Source: Clitoria ternatea (lineage: Eukaryota; Streptophyta; Magnoliopsida; Fabales; Fabaceae). Taken from it: a DNA stretch of 64,000 nt. The notes beneath the pieces were generated by a model. That model ran no database searches, was not told the DNA's origin, and was given only the letters and a program-made list of their open reading frames with translations. Below are positions 1 to 9,780 of the stretch, piece by piece (position 1 is the first letter of the stretch; every line of letters starts with the position of its first letter). Both the position numbers and the translations under genes were made by a program. The stretch is from the NCBI GenBank assembly GCA_037962975.1, contig CM075673.1:20568001-20632000 (forward strand). Reading direction: 5' to 3'.

Positions 1-191
1 TATGAGTGATTCAAGGATATTGCCGAGTGGCTTTATCGAATTGAAGGAGGACCTGATGATGGAAATACACCAATCGGTATTGGGGTAACTTATACGTGGA
101 AATTGTAATTGGATATGAGACGGGTGTATTCCAAATCTTTTCAATCGGTACATTGATTTCGGGAACGAAATCCCTTTTTAGGGGGGGTGGA
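1..191 (+). mobile_element. 3' end of the internal region of a Ty3/gypsy element, with polypurine tract
   Basis: The last internal bases of a gypsy element whose body lies left of the window. A run ending in agggggggtgga (about 179-191) has the form and place of a polypurine tract directly before the LTR that starts TGTAACATCC. The short frame before it reads like the degenerate C-terminus seen in plant gypsy pol genes, but it is too short to place in a lineage. Orientation is plus, inferred from the tract-LTR order. Confidence 0.6.
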
Positions 192-695
192 TGTAACATC
201 CCGGATATTTTAACAAAAATTACGATGAGTGGAAAATATTAATAAATGATTTGGGATTTATTGGACATTTAATCCATTCTGAGCCGGGGTCAAGAGATCC
301 GATGCCGGGCCGGTCTCTGATGTTGAAGAGCGAACGAGGTTGAAGACCAGGTGCACGTTGGGAAGCAGTCAAAGACGTACTGTTCTGCAACTAATGCTTA
401 TCCAGTGTAGGGAGAATTCCTGACTCGGAATTAGAGTCCAGATATATGTAAGGAGGATGCGAGAACGGATGTAGTGTCCGATCTCTCAGGAGTTAGCTCG
501 GATTACCGATGTGTGGGTATTACGCCAGAATACCGGTTGGTCGGCATCCAGATCGGATCGATACCTTTAAGAGGTATTAAACAATTTCGAATAATTAAAA
601 TGTTGGGAAAGTAAATAAACTTAGTTGATTAATTGTAAAAGGGGATAAATAAGGTGTGATTAGAAAAGGGGAAAAGGCTGTTTTGCCCTGAGCCT

Positions 696-704
696 TATAT
701 AAAA
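696..704 (+). promoter_or_regulatory. TATA box of the gypsy LTR
   Basis: TATATAAAA followed 20-30 bases later by a pyrimidine-rich stretch (ttcttctctctccctcctc), a usual plant LTR promoter layout. The transcript would start near 725-735 on the plus strand. Confidence 0.5.
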
Positions 705-2029
705 GAGGTTTCTTCTCTCTCCCTCCTCATTATTCGCGCGAGTCACTTATTCTTTCTCCTCCTTGATCTGTTTTCTTCTTCTTCGTTTTCTCCTTCTCGC
801 TGCTGTGTTGCATGTCCCAGGGGAGGACTCCATTTGTGTCAAAACTTCGATCGAACCCCATTTCTGTGATCGTGGCTTCAAGGTGAGTCCATTGGACCGT
901 TTGAATTAAGTTATCTAGTTTCTTTTCATTTGTACTCAATGACCGAATGGCCATGCATAGCGGGGTAAGGATCTGTTTTCCACTCCTTGGTAGCAGAACG
1001 TACGTCGGAAAGCTGAGTGACGAAGCTGGTGTTGGAATCAGAGATGAAACCTGGAACCCAGCGCTTAGAGGGCGTAATCAGCACCAGGAGCAGTGACAAA
1101 GCTTGGAATAGAGGTAAGGGGGTGTTCGGGTTATGATTAATGAGAATAGGACACTGTTGAGTTGTTAGAATGACTAAATCGGGTAAGAGATGATGCTGAG
1201 TGAAAGTTTTATGATATGTGTATGAATGTGTGGAGGTGCACACCGATCGGTCTAGGATCGTGTGTGTGTGTGTGAGTCACTTAAGAAATATTTGATGTTG
1301 ATGTTGTAATATAGTTGTGAATGTATGAGTATGCATGTATATATATATGTGAACCCCGATGAGTTTCTGATCATGTGTATATGATTTGAGAAATAATTGA
1401 TGCTGTGATATTTGAGATGAAGCCGAATGAGTGTATATGAATGTGTAAGGATGTGTGTATGTGAACACCGATCGGTTTCTGATCGTGTGTGTGGCTTGAG
1501 CCGATTGAAATTAAAATATCTAATGCTGTGACAATCGGTATTTGCTGGCAATGTGATGAATGGCCTTGACAAGCAGGTCGCCCAGTGGCAATAGGATGAA
1601 TGGGTTGACAAGTCGGTCACCCTGTGTTGTGAGCACATGCCAGTTTCTGGTAGTTGCACTTGTTGATTGTGATAATATGAAATGGAATGTGTGATTATGT
1701 GGTGGAGGACGACTAACGGTATGAATCACCCTGTTTTTGGCTTCAGTGGTCAAGTCGGACCCAGTTAAGCTACCCAGAGGTCTTTGACCCAGTGGTTGAG
1801 GGGGAGCCAAGTCAGGCTCGGTGAACCAAGTCGGGTTCACGGGATGTCAAGTCGGACTCCCAGCTGAAGGTCGATCCTTTTAGTATCCAGATACTAGGCG
1901 TCAATTTTTATATGAGAGTCAGTTGTGACAATTGATGAATTTAGTATTGTGATGAGTATGCGTTTAGTTATATTTTCTGAGTGCAGTTTGTCATCACCGA
2001 ATAAGAATTGTTATATTTGCTGAGTATAC

Positions 2030-3410
2030 TTTGAGGTATTTGCCGAGTGAAATCTGTGTTAATTGCCGATTGGTTATTATAATTGCCGATTGATTATTAT
2101 AATTGCTGATTGATTGTTATAATTGCCGAGTGATTGTTATAGTTGCCGGGTGTGACTTGCGTTCTGATGGTATACTTGCCAAGTAAGATGTCATATTATC
2201 CGAGTGAAAATTGATGAGTAAGATGTTGTATTCGTTGAGGGCCAATTTGTTGTATTTGACGAGTATAGATTTGTTATATTTGCTGAATGATTTGATGTAA
2301 TTACCGAATGTAATCTCATATATTTGCCGAGTGGAGGTCATTTGTTAAGGTTGTTGAAGAACTGTTATGCTGCTGAGTGTGTATTACAAGAATGCTGAGT
2401 GTTAATGGATATAGTACCGAATGGGAGTAAAGTGCCGAGTGTGAGTATGATGCCGAGTGTGAGATAAATGGCCGAGTGTAGTGTACAATCTGAAGCTAAA
2501 GAATCGGATAGGGTTATACTCGTATTTTAATTCCATTCTAGATTAATTATAATGTTAAACACTCACCCTTGCTGTTGTTTTCAATTTTTTAGTAACCAGT
2601 GACAGGGAAGAGGTCAGGGCCACGGAGGTGCGCCAAGTGGAGGATTGATGCCAAGGAACCGAGTGCTTGAAATGAATTCTGAGTATAATACATATATATA
2701 TATATATTGATTTTCCGAGTGTTTGATGCTATCTGTATGATGAATCGGTATACTGTGAAGTGAGTATAAATTCTTGATGACTATATGAATGGGGTTTATT
2801 TTGAATGAATTCGTATTGCAGTAGTATAGTCAATTACCGAGTGGATCATTCTTGTCCGAGTAAGGGTCCCTTGATTTGGTATTTGAGCATCCTTCATATC
2901 TTTCTGGGAGAAAAATAACTATGGGACCCATTTCCGAGTGGACGATTAGGATGTTCCGAGTGAGATTTCCCGGGAGAATGTTTCGAGCGATGAAGAGTAG
3001 TATACTTCCGAGTGAAATTAGAGTGGAGCACTTCCCGAGTGAGGAAAGAGTAGAAAGCTCCTGAGTGAAGAAAGAATAGAAGGTTTCCGAGCGGATAAGA
3101 ACCGAGAGATCCACTTCCGAGTGAAGTAAAATCAGAATGTCTCCGAGTGAGAAGTAGATTTTCCGAGTGAAGGTGAGTAAAATCCCGAGTAAGGGGAAAA
3201 AGCAGAATAATTCCGAGTGGAGAGAAGTTAAGCTTTTCTGAGTGATGAAAAGACGAGTGGTTCCGAGTAGACTTATCTTCCGAGTGATGTCAGAACGAGG
3301 AAGCCTTGTTGAGCGAAGATTAAGTTGTTTCCGAGCGAGAGATACCCGAGTGCACCTATTTCCGGGTGAGATCTGACTTATTGGCTTTACTCGGATGCCT
3401 TGTGCGCTCA
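2030..3410 (+). repeat. Degenerate CCGAGTG motif array inside the LTR
   Basis: More than 20 exact CCGAGT copies, plus variants (CTGAGTG, GACGAGTG, CCGAGCG), at irregular 15-60 base spacing. The consensus is about TTCCGAGTGA. Between 2040 and 2160 the period is about 27-30 bases (ttgccgattgattattataa-like). It becomes less regular but denser from 2930 to 3380. The even spacing leaves a long stop-free minus-strand frame (2830-3411) that is compositional, not a gene. Confidence 0.7.
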
Positions 3411-3646
3411 AGTGAAGAGTAGCACTCGCTCAAGCGACTCGGCACTCGCTTAAGCGAATCAGGGGCTCGCTCAGGCGATTGACCCTTGACTCTGTTCCCT
3501 TCTTTCGTTGTTCCTAAATAACTAATTTAATAATGGAGGTAATCCCGATCGGCTTCAGTCGGAATTCACTATTTAAAGTATTATTTTACTATTTGAAAGG
3601 TATTTAAGAAAAATAAAAATTATTTTTATTGAGACCGGGTGGATTT

Positions 3647-4705
3647 TTATTTAAATGCAAAAACTTTATTTTGGAAAAATGAGAAAATGACAAGGGATGT
3701 CACAGACCTCAACCATACACATTCTCGACTCGTTTCATGTAATGCTAGAATTTCAGCATGATTAGATGATGTTGCTGTGATTGTTTGTTTTATGGATCTC
3801 CATGAAATTGCTGTACCACCATATATGAACAAATATCCTGTTTGTGATCGACCATTATGAGGATTAGACAAATACCCCGCATCAGCATAACCAATTAGGT
3901 TTGCCTTAGATATGTATGGAAAAAATAAACTCATGTCCATTGTACCTCTAAGGTAACGAAATATGTGCTTAATCCCATTCCAATGCCTTTTTGTGGGTAA
4001 AGAACTATGTCTTGCTAACAAATTGACAGCAAATGATATATCAGGTCGTGTATGACTAGTAAGATACATTAGTGCACCAATTGCACTAAGATATGGTACT
4101 TCAGGACCAAGTAGTTCATTTTTCTCTTGAGGTCGAAAAGGATCTTTGCTCACTTCAAATGACCTTACAACCATTGGACTGCTCAATGGGTGTGATTTGT
4201 CCATATAGAATCGCTTTAGCACCTTTTCAGTATAAGTCTTCTGGTGCATTAAGATTCCTTCTTTTAAATATTCTAATTGTAATCCGAGACAAAACTTTGT
4301 TTTTCCCAAATCTTTCATCTCGAATTCCTTTTTCAAGCAGTTTACAGCCTTTGAAAGCTCTTCAGGAGTTCCGATGATGTTTAAGTCATCTACATAAATA
4401 GCAATTATAACAAACTCTTTTCTGAATCTCTTCATAAAAACACATGGACAAATCGAGTCATTTTTATACCCTTCTTTCAACAAATATTCACTGAGACAGT
4501 TGTACCACATACGTCCAGATTGTTTCAGTCCGTAAAGAGATTTATTCAATTTAATTGAATAATTTTCTCGAGGATTTGTTTTATATGCTTCAGGAAAATT
4601 AAATCCTTCGGGGAGTTTCATATAGATGTCATTTTCAAGTGAGCCACATAAATATGCTGCAACAACATCTATAAGGCGTACGTCAAGCCTTTCACGGATT
4701 GCCAA
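3647..4705 (-). pseudogene. Copia pol: reverse transcriptase (C-terminal part) and RNase H
   Basis: Reverse transcriptase core with DVAAYL-type start, LYGLKQSGRMWY, and the catalytic YVDDLNIIG box, then RNase H with SAIGALMYLTSHTRPDIS, GRSQTGYLF and the end motif NHAEILALHETSRECVWL. This would copy element RNA into DNA in cytoplasmic particles. Genuine copia sequence stops at 3705; the last residues of the frame (to 3647) are read out of the gypsy LTR. The RNase H E and D positions are recognisable but the C-terminus is lost. Upstream it is separated from the fingers of RT by a TGA at 4718-4720. Confidence 0.8.
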
Positions 4706-4717
4706 ACTTATTAAATA

Positions 4718-5401
4718 TCAAAAAGTAGTGGCATCCATCACTGGTGAATATGTTTCTTCGAAATCAATACCAGGTCTTTGTGAGAATTCTTGTGTAACAA
4801 GTCTTGCTTTATATCGCACAATTTCACCATTTTCATTTCTTTTTCTCGAAAAGACCCATTTGTATCGAACTGGTTTTACACCTGCAGGTGTTTGGACTAT
4901 TGGTTTTGCAAGCGAGTTTAACTCGTCTTTCATTGCATATTTCCACTTTAGCCAATCATTTCTTTATGCATATTCTTTAACAGATTTTGGCTCATGATTC
5001 TTATCATCATTTATAATATCAAGAGCTACTTTGAATGCAAAAATTTCATTAACATAGACTTTTTTTCGATTCCATTGTATTCCATCCATGACATAATTTA
5101 TAGAGATCTCTTTCCTTTTATCAATTTCAGGTACCTTGGTTTCTTCTGGATTTGAAACCTTGATTATGTCAGGAGACTCTACTGGAGTCTTTATATCCTC
5201 GATTCGACCATCTTCTTTATTTACTTTTCTTTTTCGAGGATTTTTATCTTTAGAACCAACAGGTCTGCCATGTTTTATTTTGGCTTCAGACTCATTTGCA
5301 AATTTAGATCGTCCTTCAAGGATATCAATCTTTATTGGAGTATTAACAGCTGGTATGTGTGACTTAGTCACTCTTTTTGGATCAGCAAATGTATTTGGCA
5401 A
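4718..5401 (-). pseudogene. Copia pol: integrase-RT linker and RT N-terminus
   Basis: Two collinear open pieces, 4964-5401 (basic linker with GRPVGSKDKNPRKRK) and 4718-4933 (KWVFSRKRNENGEIVRYKAR, GIDFEETYSPV). These are the palm entry of copia RT. A TAA at 4964-4966 splits them. A TGA at 4718-4720 and stops at 5417-5419 and 5435-5437 separate them from the neighbouring pol pieces. The family usually has Gln (or Arg for the TGA) at these places, so single C-to-T changes explain the breaks. Confidence 0.75.
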
Positions 5402-5434
5402 TTGGTTTGCTAAATTTTACAAACTAATTATTTT

Positions 5435-6871
5435 CTAAACTTCTAGTTCACATTGCTTTGTTTGAGGATCAAGATATGAGAGAGATATCTCATTCCAACT
5501 GATCCTTTTATCCAACTGTTTATTTTCTTCCCCTAATGGTGGGAAAACAGATTCATCAAAATGACAATCAGCAAAATGAGCTGTAAACAAATCACCTGTT
5601 AAAGGTTCAAGATATTTTATTATAAATGGACTTTCATATCCAACATATATTCCCAACCTTCTTTGAGGTCCCATCTTAGTGCGTTGCGGAGGAGAGATAG
5701 CAACATATACCGCACTTTCAAAGATTCTTAGATGGGAAATATTTGGTTCTTTACCATGAACCAATTGTAAAGGGGAATATTCATGATTACTTGTAGGCCT
5801 GATGCGAATAAGTGCTGCCGCATGCAAGATTGCATGTCCCCAAGTTGAAATTAGGAGTTTTGATCTCATTAACAATGATCTTGCTATCAATTTCAAACGT
5901 TTAATCAATGATTCAGCAAGTCCATTTTGTGTATGAACATGTGCTACAGGATGTTCAACATCAATTCCAATGGACATACAATAATCATTAAATGATTGAG
6001 ATGTGAATTCACCAGCGTTATCAAGGCGGATTTTCTTAATTGGATAATCAGGAAAATGAGCTCTTAACTGAATTAATTGAGCTAGTAATCTCACAAACGC
6101 CTGGTTGCGAGTTGATAATAAGCAAACATGTGACCATCTAGTTGATGCATCAATTAAAACCATAAAATATCTAAATGGTCCACATGAAGGGTGTATTTGC
6201 CCACAAATATCACCTTGTATACGCTCTAAAAATATGAGTGGTTCATTCCCAATTTTCATTGGTGATGGCCGAATGATCAATTTTCCTTGAGAACAAGCAA
6301 CACATGAGAAATTCTTAGTTTGCAGAATTTGTCTGCTGGACAAACAATGACCATTTGAATTCTCAACTATTTTTCGCATCATAATTGATCCTAGATGGCC
6401 TAATCGTTCATGCCAGATAACAAAGTCATTCTTATTTGTAAACTTCTGGTTTACAATAACATTTGTTTCAACTGTACTAATATAAGTATAGTACAAACTG
6501 GAGGAAAATGAAGACAATTTTTTCAATATACATTTCTTATCAGAAATTAACTTTGTGATGTAAAGATATTCATCTTTTCCTTCATTTGTGTTCTCAATAT
6601 GATATCCATTTCTGCGGATATCTTTAAAACTCAACAAATTTCTTTGAGACTTCTTAGAATATAATGCACTTTCAATGTGCAATTTTGTTCCTCCAGGTAA
6701 CAAAATACTGGCTCTGCCGGAGCCTTCAATTATATTTATACTACCAGATGTAGTATTAACATTGGCTTCTTGTTTTACTATATGATAGAAATATTTCTCA
6801 TTCTTAAGAATAGTATGAGTTGTTACATTGTCTACCAGACATATATCTTCGTTATTGACGTGAGCATTCAT
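5435..6871 (-). pseudogene. Copia pol: protease remnant, GAG-pre-integrase and integrase
   Basis: A 478-codon open stretch. The N-terminal DNVTTHTIL motif stands where copia proteases have D-S/T-G/A-A-T-H, so it is the altered active-site form of this family. The pre-integrase WHERLGHLG box follows, with an HHCC zinc site (H..H, CVACSQGK). The integrase core comes next: GDICG, IRLDNAGEFTS and NGLAESLIKR supply D, D and E. The C-terminal part carries the GNPF-like LGIYVGYESP region. The ORF is intact, but gag and RT around it are not. It ends at the TAG at 5435-5437. Confidence 0.85.
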
Positions 6872-6997
6872 TCTTCATTGAATAAATAAAATAAACATAA
6901 GTAAAATATACTTAACAACAATAAGTATTCAACATAAAATTTTATTAATAGAAACTAAATTCATAACAAAAATAAATTACATGAAACATAAAATAAT

Positions 6998-7267
6998 TTA
7001 TTTAGGGGCACTTCCTTCTCCAACCGAGTGGCCAATCTCTTCTTCAGGAAGAGTAAGAAAATCATCAATACTAAAATCAGAAAAATCATCATCTATACCA
7101 GTAAAATTTGTCTCTATTATTTTCCCTTTATTTTTAAGGGATTTTTGGTATAGATCTACGAGATGCTTTAGTGTGCGACAAACTCGAGACCAGTGTCCCT
7201 TGCTACCACAACGATAGCAGATATTTTTAGTTTGTTCGCTATTTTGAGCATCTGTCCCTTTTTCCAT
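6998..7267 (-). pseudogene. Copia gag C-terminus with CCHC zinc knuckle
   Basis: Contains one knuckle, CYRCGSKGHWSRVC, followed by RTLKHLVDLYQKSLK, a stretch recurrent in a common plant copia family. It lies directly upstream (minus strand) of the protease-integrase frame. A Gly/His/Arg-rich spacer continues to about 7400 in a broken frame. The N-terminal capsid part is not recognisable between 7400 and 9200, so gag is truncated or eroded. Confidence 0.75.
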
Positions 7268-7511
7268 ATGTTCTTTATTTTTCTATGTGAATGATGATCT
7301 CTTATCATTTCGACCATGACCACTGCCATAACCATAAGTATAATGATTATGTGTTGCTACATTCACTTCTGGGAATGGAACAGTTCCAGTTGGACAAGAC
7401 TCATGATTTCACATAAGTAATTCATTATTTTGTTCTATCACAAGGTGACACGTAATTAAGGTAAAGTAACTTATAAATTAACTTAAATAAAATTTTCATA
7501 AAATATCATTC

Positions 7512-7580
7512 AAGTACTAGTGGCCTAATGGTAGAGTGATAACTTATAATAATATAGAACCTGGGTTTGATTCTAATGTA
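7512..7580 (+). repeat. tRNA-like A-box/B-box block, possible SINE head
   Basis: Has tggcctaatgg (A-box-like) and, about 35 bases on, gggtttgattc (B-box-like). The spacing and order are those of a pol III promoter. The cloverleaf is not convincing, so this is either the 5' part of a tRNA-derived SINE or a chance match. No poly-A tail or target duplication could be fixed. Confidence 0.35.
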
Positions 7581-8919
7581 TATTTTATTTATTAACTCAT
7601 TTATTTATATTATAAAATATATTATTATAAGTACCAATTATGAGTTTAGAAATTAATTATTTAATAATATAAAATCATTAACCATGAGGTAAACAACCTA
7701 GTAATTATTTAATTTAATAAGATATATATATATATATATATAAATTACATAATTTAATAACCTAAAATTACAAGAGCATGTGAAGGTACAATAGTGTGAA
7801 ATAATACATGCTATAAAATAAGCTAGCAATGGACAACATAATCAATCAGCTAGTATATATGCTATAAAATAAGCTAGGCTAATTTAAAGAATTTAAATAA
7901 GCTACTAATAAAGTGCGTGAAACTACAAGAAACCAAAGGGAAACAAGCACTAAGGGAATTACATTTAAAGAATTAAGCTAGTGTGTGAAGCTACAGGAAC
8001 CATGGCTAATATTCAATAACAATCACGCACCCAATTAGTGTAGTAAGCAAAAGTTAATATTCAATATTTTCAATAACAATCACGTAGTAGCTAGTAATGG
8101 AAAGGAAAGCTTTAATAATATAAAGCAAATCACAAAATAAGCCAGTATAGATATCATTTTAATATAAAATATGGAAATCTAATTTAATAATATATACGCT
8201 TGTGTTGATAAAAATTGTGGAAATATATAAGAAATATTGCTTACAATTGGTGTGTAACGAGATGAAAAAAATGTTAAATAACATATTTACCCTTAATATT
8301 TTATTATTAAAAAGTAACATTAAAGTTAATTTTATTTATAATGTTAGCATACTTGATTAGAATAATTCGGGAGGGTAATGATGGTTAAACCTATATATGT
8401 TATTCTATTGATATAATAACATAAATTAGTTGTTAGGTCATTGTTCGATTGCTTTACACTTTCTTTATTTTTTTTATGAGATTAAATATGTTAATTTGTA
8501 ATGCAGATGAGGAAGTTTCCAGCACATAAAGCTTGCGCATCATTCTAAAAAAAAATTCAGTGAAATAGTGGTTTACACATATATAAAGTTTGATAATATA
8601 AAATTCTCTGAATGAAAAACGTAGTAGCTAGACGCCAAAGGTAATATAAGGTCTAATAAAATCAATAAAACTAGCTAGCATCCTATGCATCTCGTGAAGC
8701 ATATTTTTTAATTTAATAATAATGCATCTTGACATTTTGATTAGAATTAACACTAATGAAAAAAAACTGAATATGATGAAATAACCAGAAAAAAAAAACG
8801 TGTTCTTAAGAGTCCAATCATTGACATAAGACGGATGAGTATATGAGGAATAAAATCAACAATGGCTCATAAAATTATATATTATTTTAACATCAATCTT
8901 ATATTGTCATATTTCTTCT

Positions 8920-9110
8920 GGAACTATCAATAAATATTTTTTAAGAATTCTTCAAGAATTCTAAGTTATTTGACTATTAAATTTATATACATCCTGCAGG
9001 GATGTTTATGAATAAGTTCTTCAGGAACCTATTTTTTATGATATATATATAATCTTATACATCCTTCTGGGATGTTTAAAATATATGTTCTTCGAGAACT
9101 TTTATAACAT
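8920..9110. repeat. Two copies of a paired-hairpin repeat
   Basis: Two adjacent units, each with a catcc...ggatg hairpin (catcctgcagggatg; catccttctgggatg) followed by a gttcttcaggaac or gttcttcgagaac hairpin. A further aagaattcttcaagaattct repeat precedes them. These lie in the 5' leader of the copia element, just downstream of its primer-binding site. Confidence 0.5.
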
Positions 9111-9210
9111 AAATAACATAAGTTATATAAATTGAAATTATCAAGAAGAATAATAATAAAATAATGTATTACCTTTCGTAGACTTGACTATATATCATTT
9201 GGTCAGAACC

Positions 9211-9224
9211 TCGTGCTGATAACG
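9211..9224 (-). other. Copia primer-binding region
   Basis: On the minus strand the LTR end TTTCATAACA is followed by cgttatcagcacga, the junction seen in many plant copia elements. It fixes both orientation and the inner edge of the 5' LTR at about 9225. Confidence 0.6.
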
Positions 9225-9420
9225 TGTTATGAAATAAACTAAAAATTATGGAAGAAGATGAATTGGAAGAAGAGAATAGAAAGAGCAATCAAAGAGGAGA
9301 ATTGAAGTTGAAGTTATATCCTTCTTGCCTTGCCATGGAGTTCTTTTATAGGCAATAATAAAGTGGAATGGACATCCACCATTGTATTAAATATTCATAA
9401 TATATCAATATTTTTAAAAT
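9225..9420 (-). repeat. Copia 5' LTR (outer edge uncertain)
   Basis: Minus strand: ends in ...TTTCATAACA before the primer-binding region. A TATAAAAG promoter box lies at about 9342-9350, with a GA/CT-rich leader. No second copy is in the window, because the 3' LTR lies left of the gypsy insertion. The outer boundary near 9420 is therefore an estimate. Confidence 0.5.
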
Positions 9421-9780
9421 TAGATTAGTCATTAAATCGGTAAGAGTATCAATTCAAATAAACCATGAATAAATTGAGGATCGAATCATAGTTAAATAAT
9501 TAACAACAAAGAACACACCCGTAGTGATTACCTAAGCAGTTTACAATTCAATCCGTCGGTTTAGTTTGGTTTCGATAATAATGATTATTATCACTCAATC
9601 AAAATATCTCCTTCATACTCCATCTAACCACATCCAAATTCAAAATGCAAGTTAGATTTTGAATGGAAATTTGACATCATCAGCCATTGAGCCAAATTCG
9701 TTCTTTTGAGGGAGAAAAAGGTTGTAAAAATTACGCCTCTCTTACTCTATTTTTTTTGAAAATTATAGATTTAGGGAGGA
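9421..9780. other. AT-rich spacer without gene
   Basis: Between the copia LTR and the LINE relic. Nothing coding, structural or repeated was recognised. Confidence 0.4.

Larger units (their letters stand above)
192..3704 (+). mobile_element. 3.5-kb LTR of a Ty3/gypsy element, inserted into a copia RNase H gene
   Basis: Begins TGTAACATCCC and ends GGGATGTCACA, the inverted ends typical of plant gypsy LTRs. A TATA box is present at 696-704. It abuts copia RNase H coding sequence at 3705 without a transition. Most of the 3' half is a degenerate CCGAGTG-rich array (2030-3410), followed by three copies of a CTCAAGCG-type motif (about 3405-3480). The target duplication cannot be checked because the 5' end of the element is outside the window; the right-hand copy would be GACCT. 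No coding capacity; open frames in it are by-products of the array. Confidence 0.75.
7400..9210 (-). other. AT-rich leader/eroded gag region of the copia element
   Basis: About 1.8 kb without usable open frames between the gag zinc knuckle and the primer-binding region. It holds an AT microsatellite (about 7722-7742), a tRNA-like promoter block (7512-7580), two near-copies of a ctataaaataagcta stretch (about 7811 and 7860) and two hairpin repeats (8920-9110). No other gene is supported. Confidence 0.5.
3705..9420 (-). mobile_element. Ty1/copia retrotransposon, 5' LTR to RNase H, truncated on the left by a gypsy LTR
   Basis: Read on the minus strand: 5' LTR (about 9420-9225), primer-binding region, long AT-rich leader, gag zinc knuckle, protease, integrase, RT, RNase H. 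The integrase-before-RT order defines copia. The 3' end and 3' LTR lie left of the gypsy insertion, outside the window. Coding sequence is broken by several stop codons, at least four of which stand where this family has glutamine or arginine codons. It is a dead copy. Confidence 0.85.

Noticed and set aside
2830..3411. 193-codon minus-strand open frame in the left LTR
   Set aside because: It is produced by the CCGAGTG/CTCGGAA repeat array. Low-complexity Ser/Leu/Arg content, no homology pattern, no expression signals.
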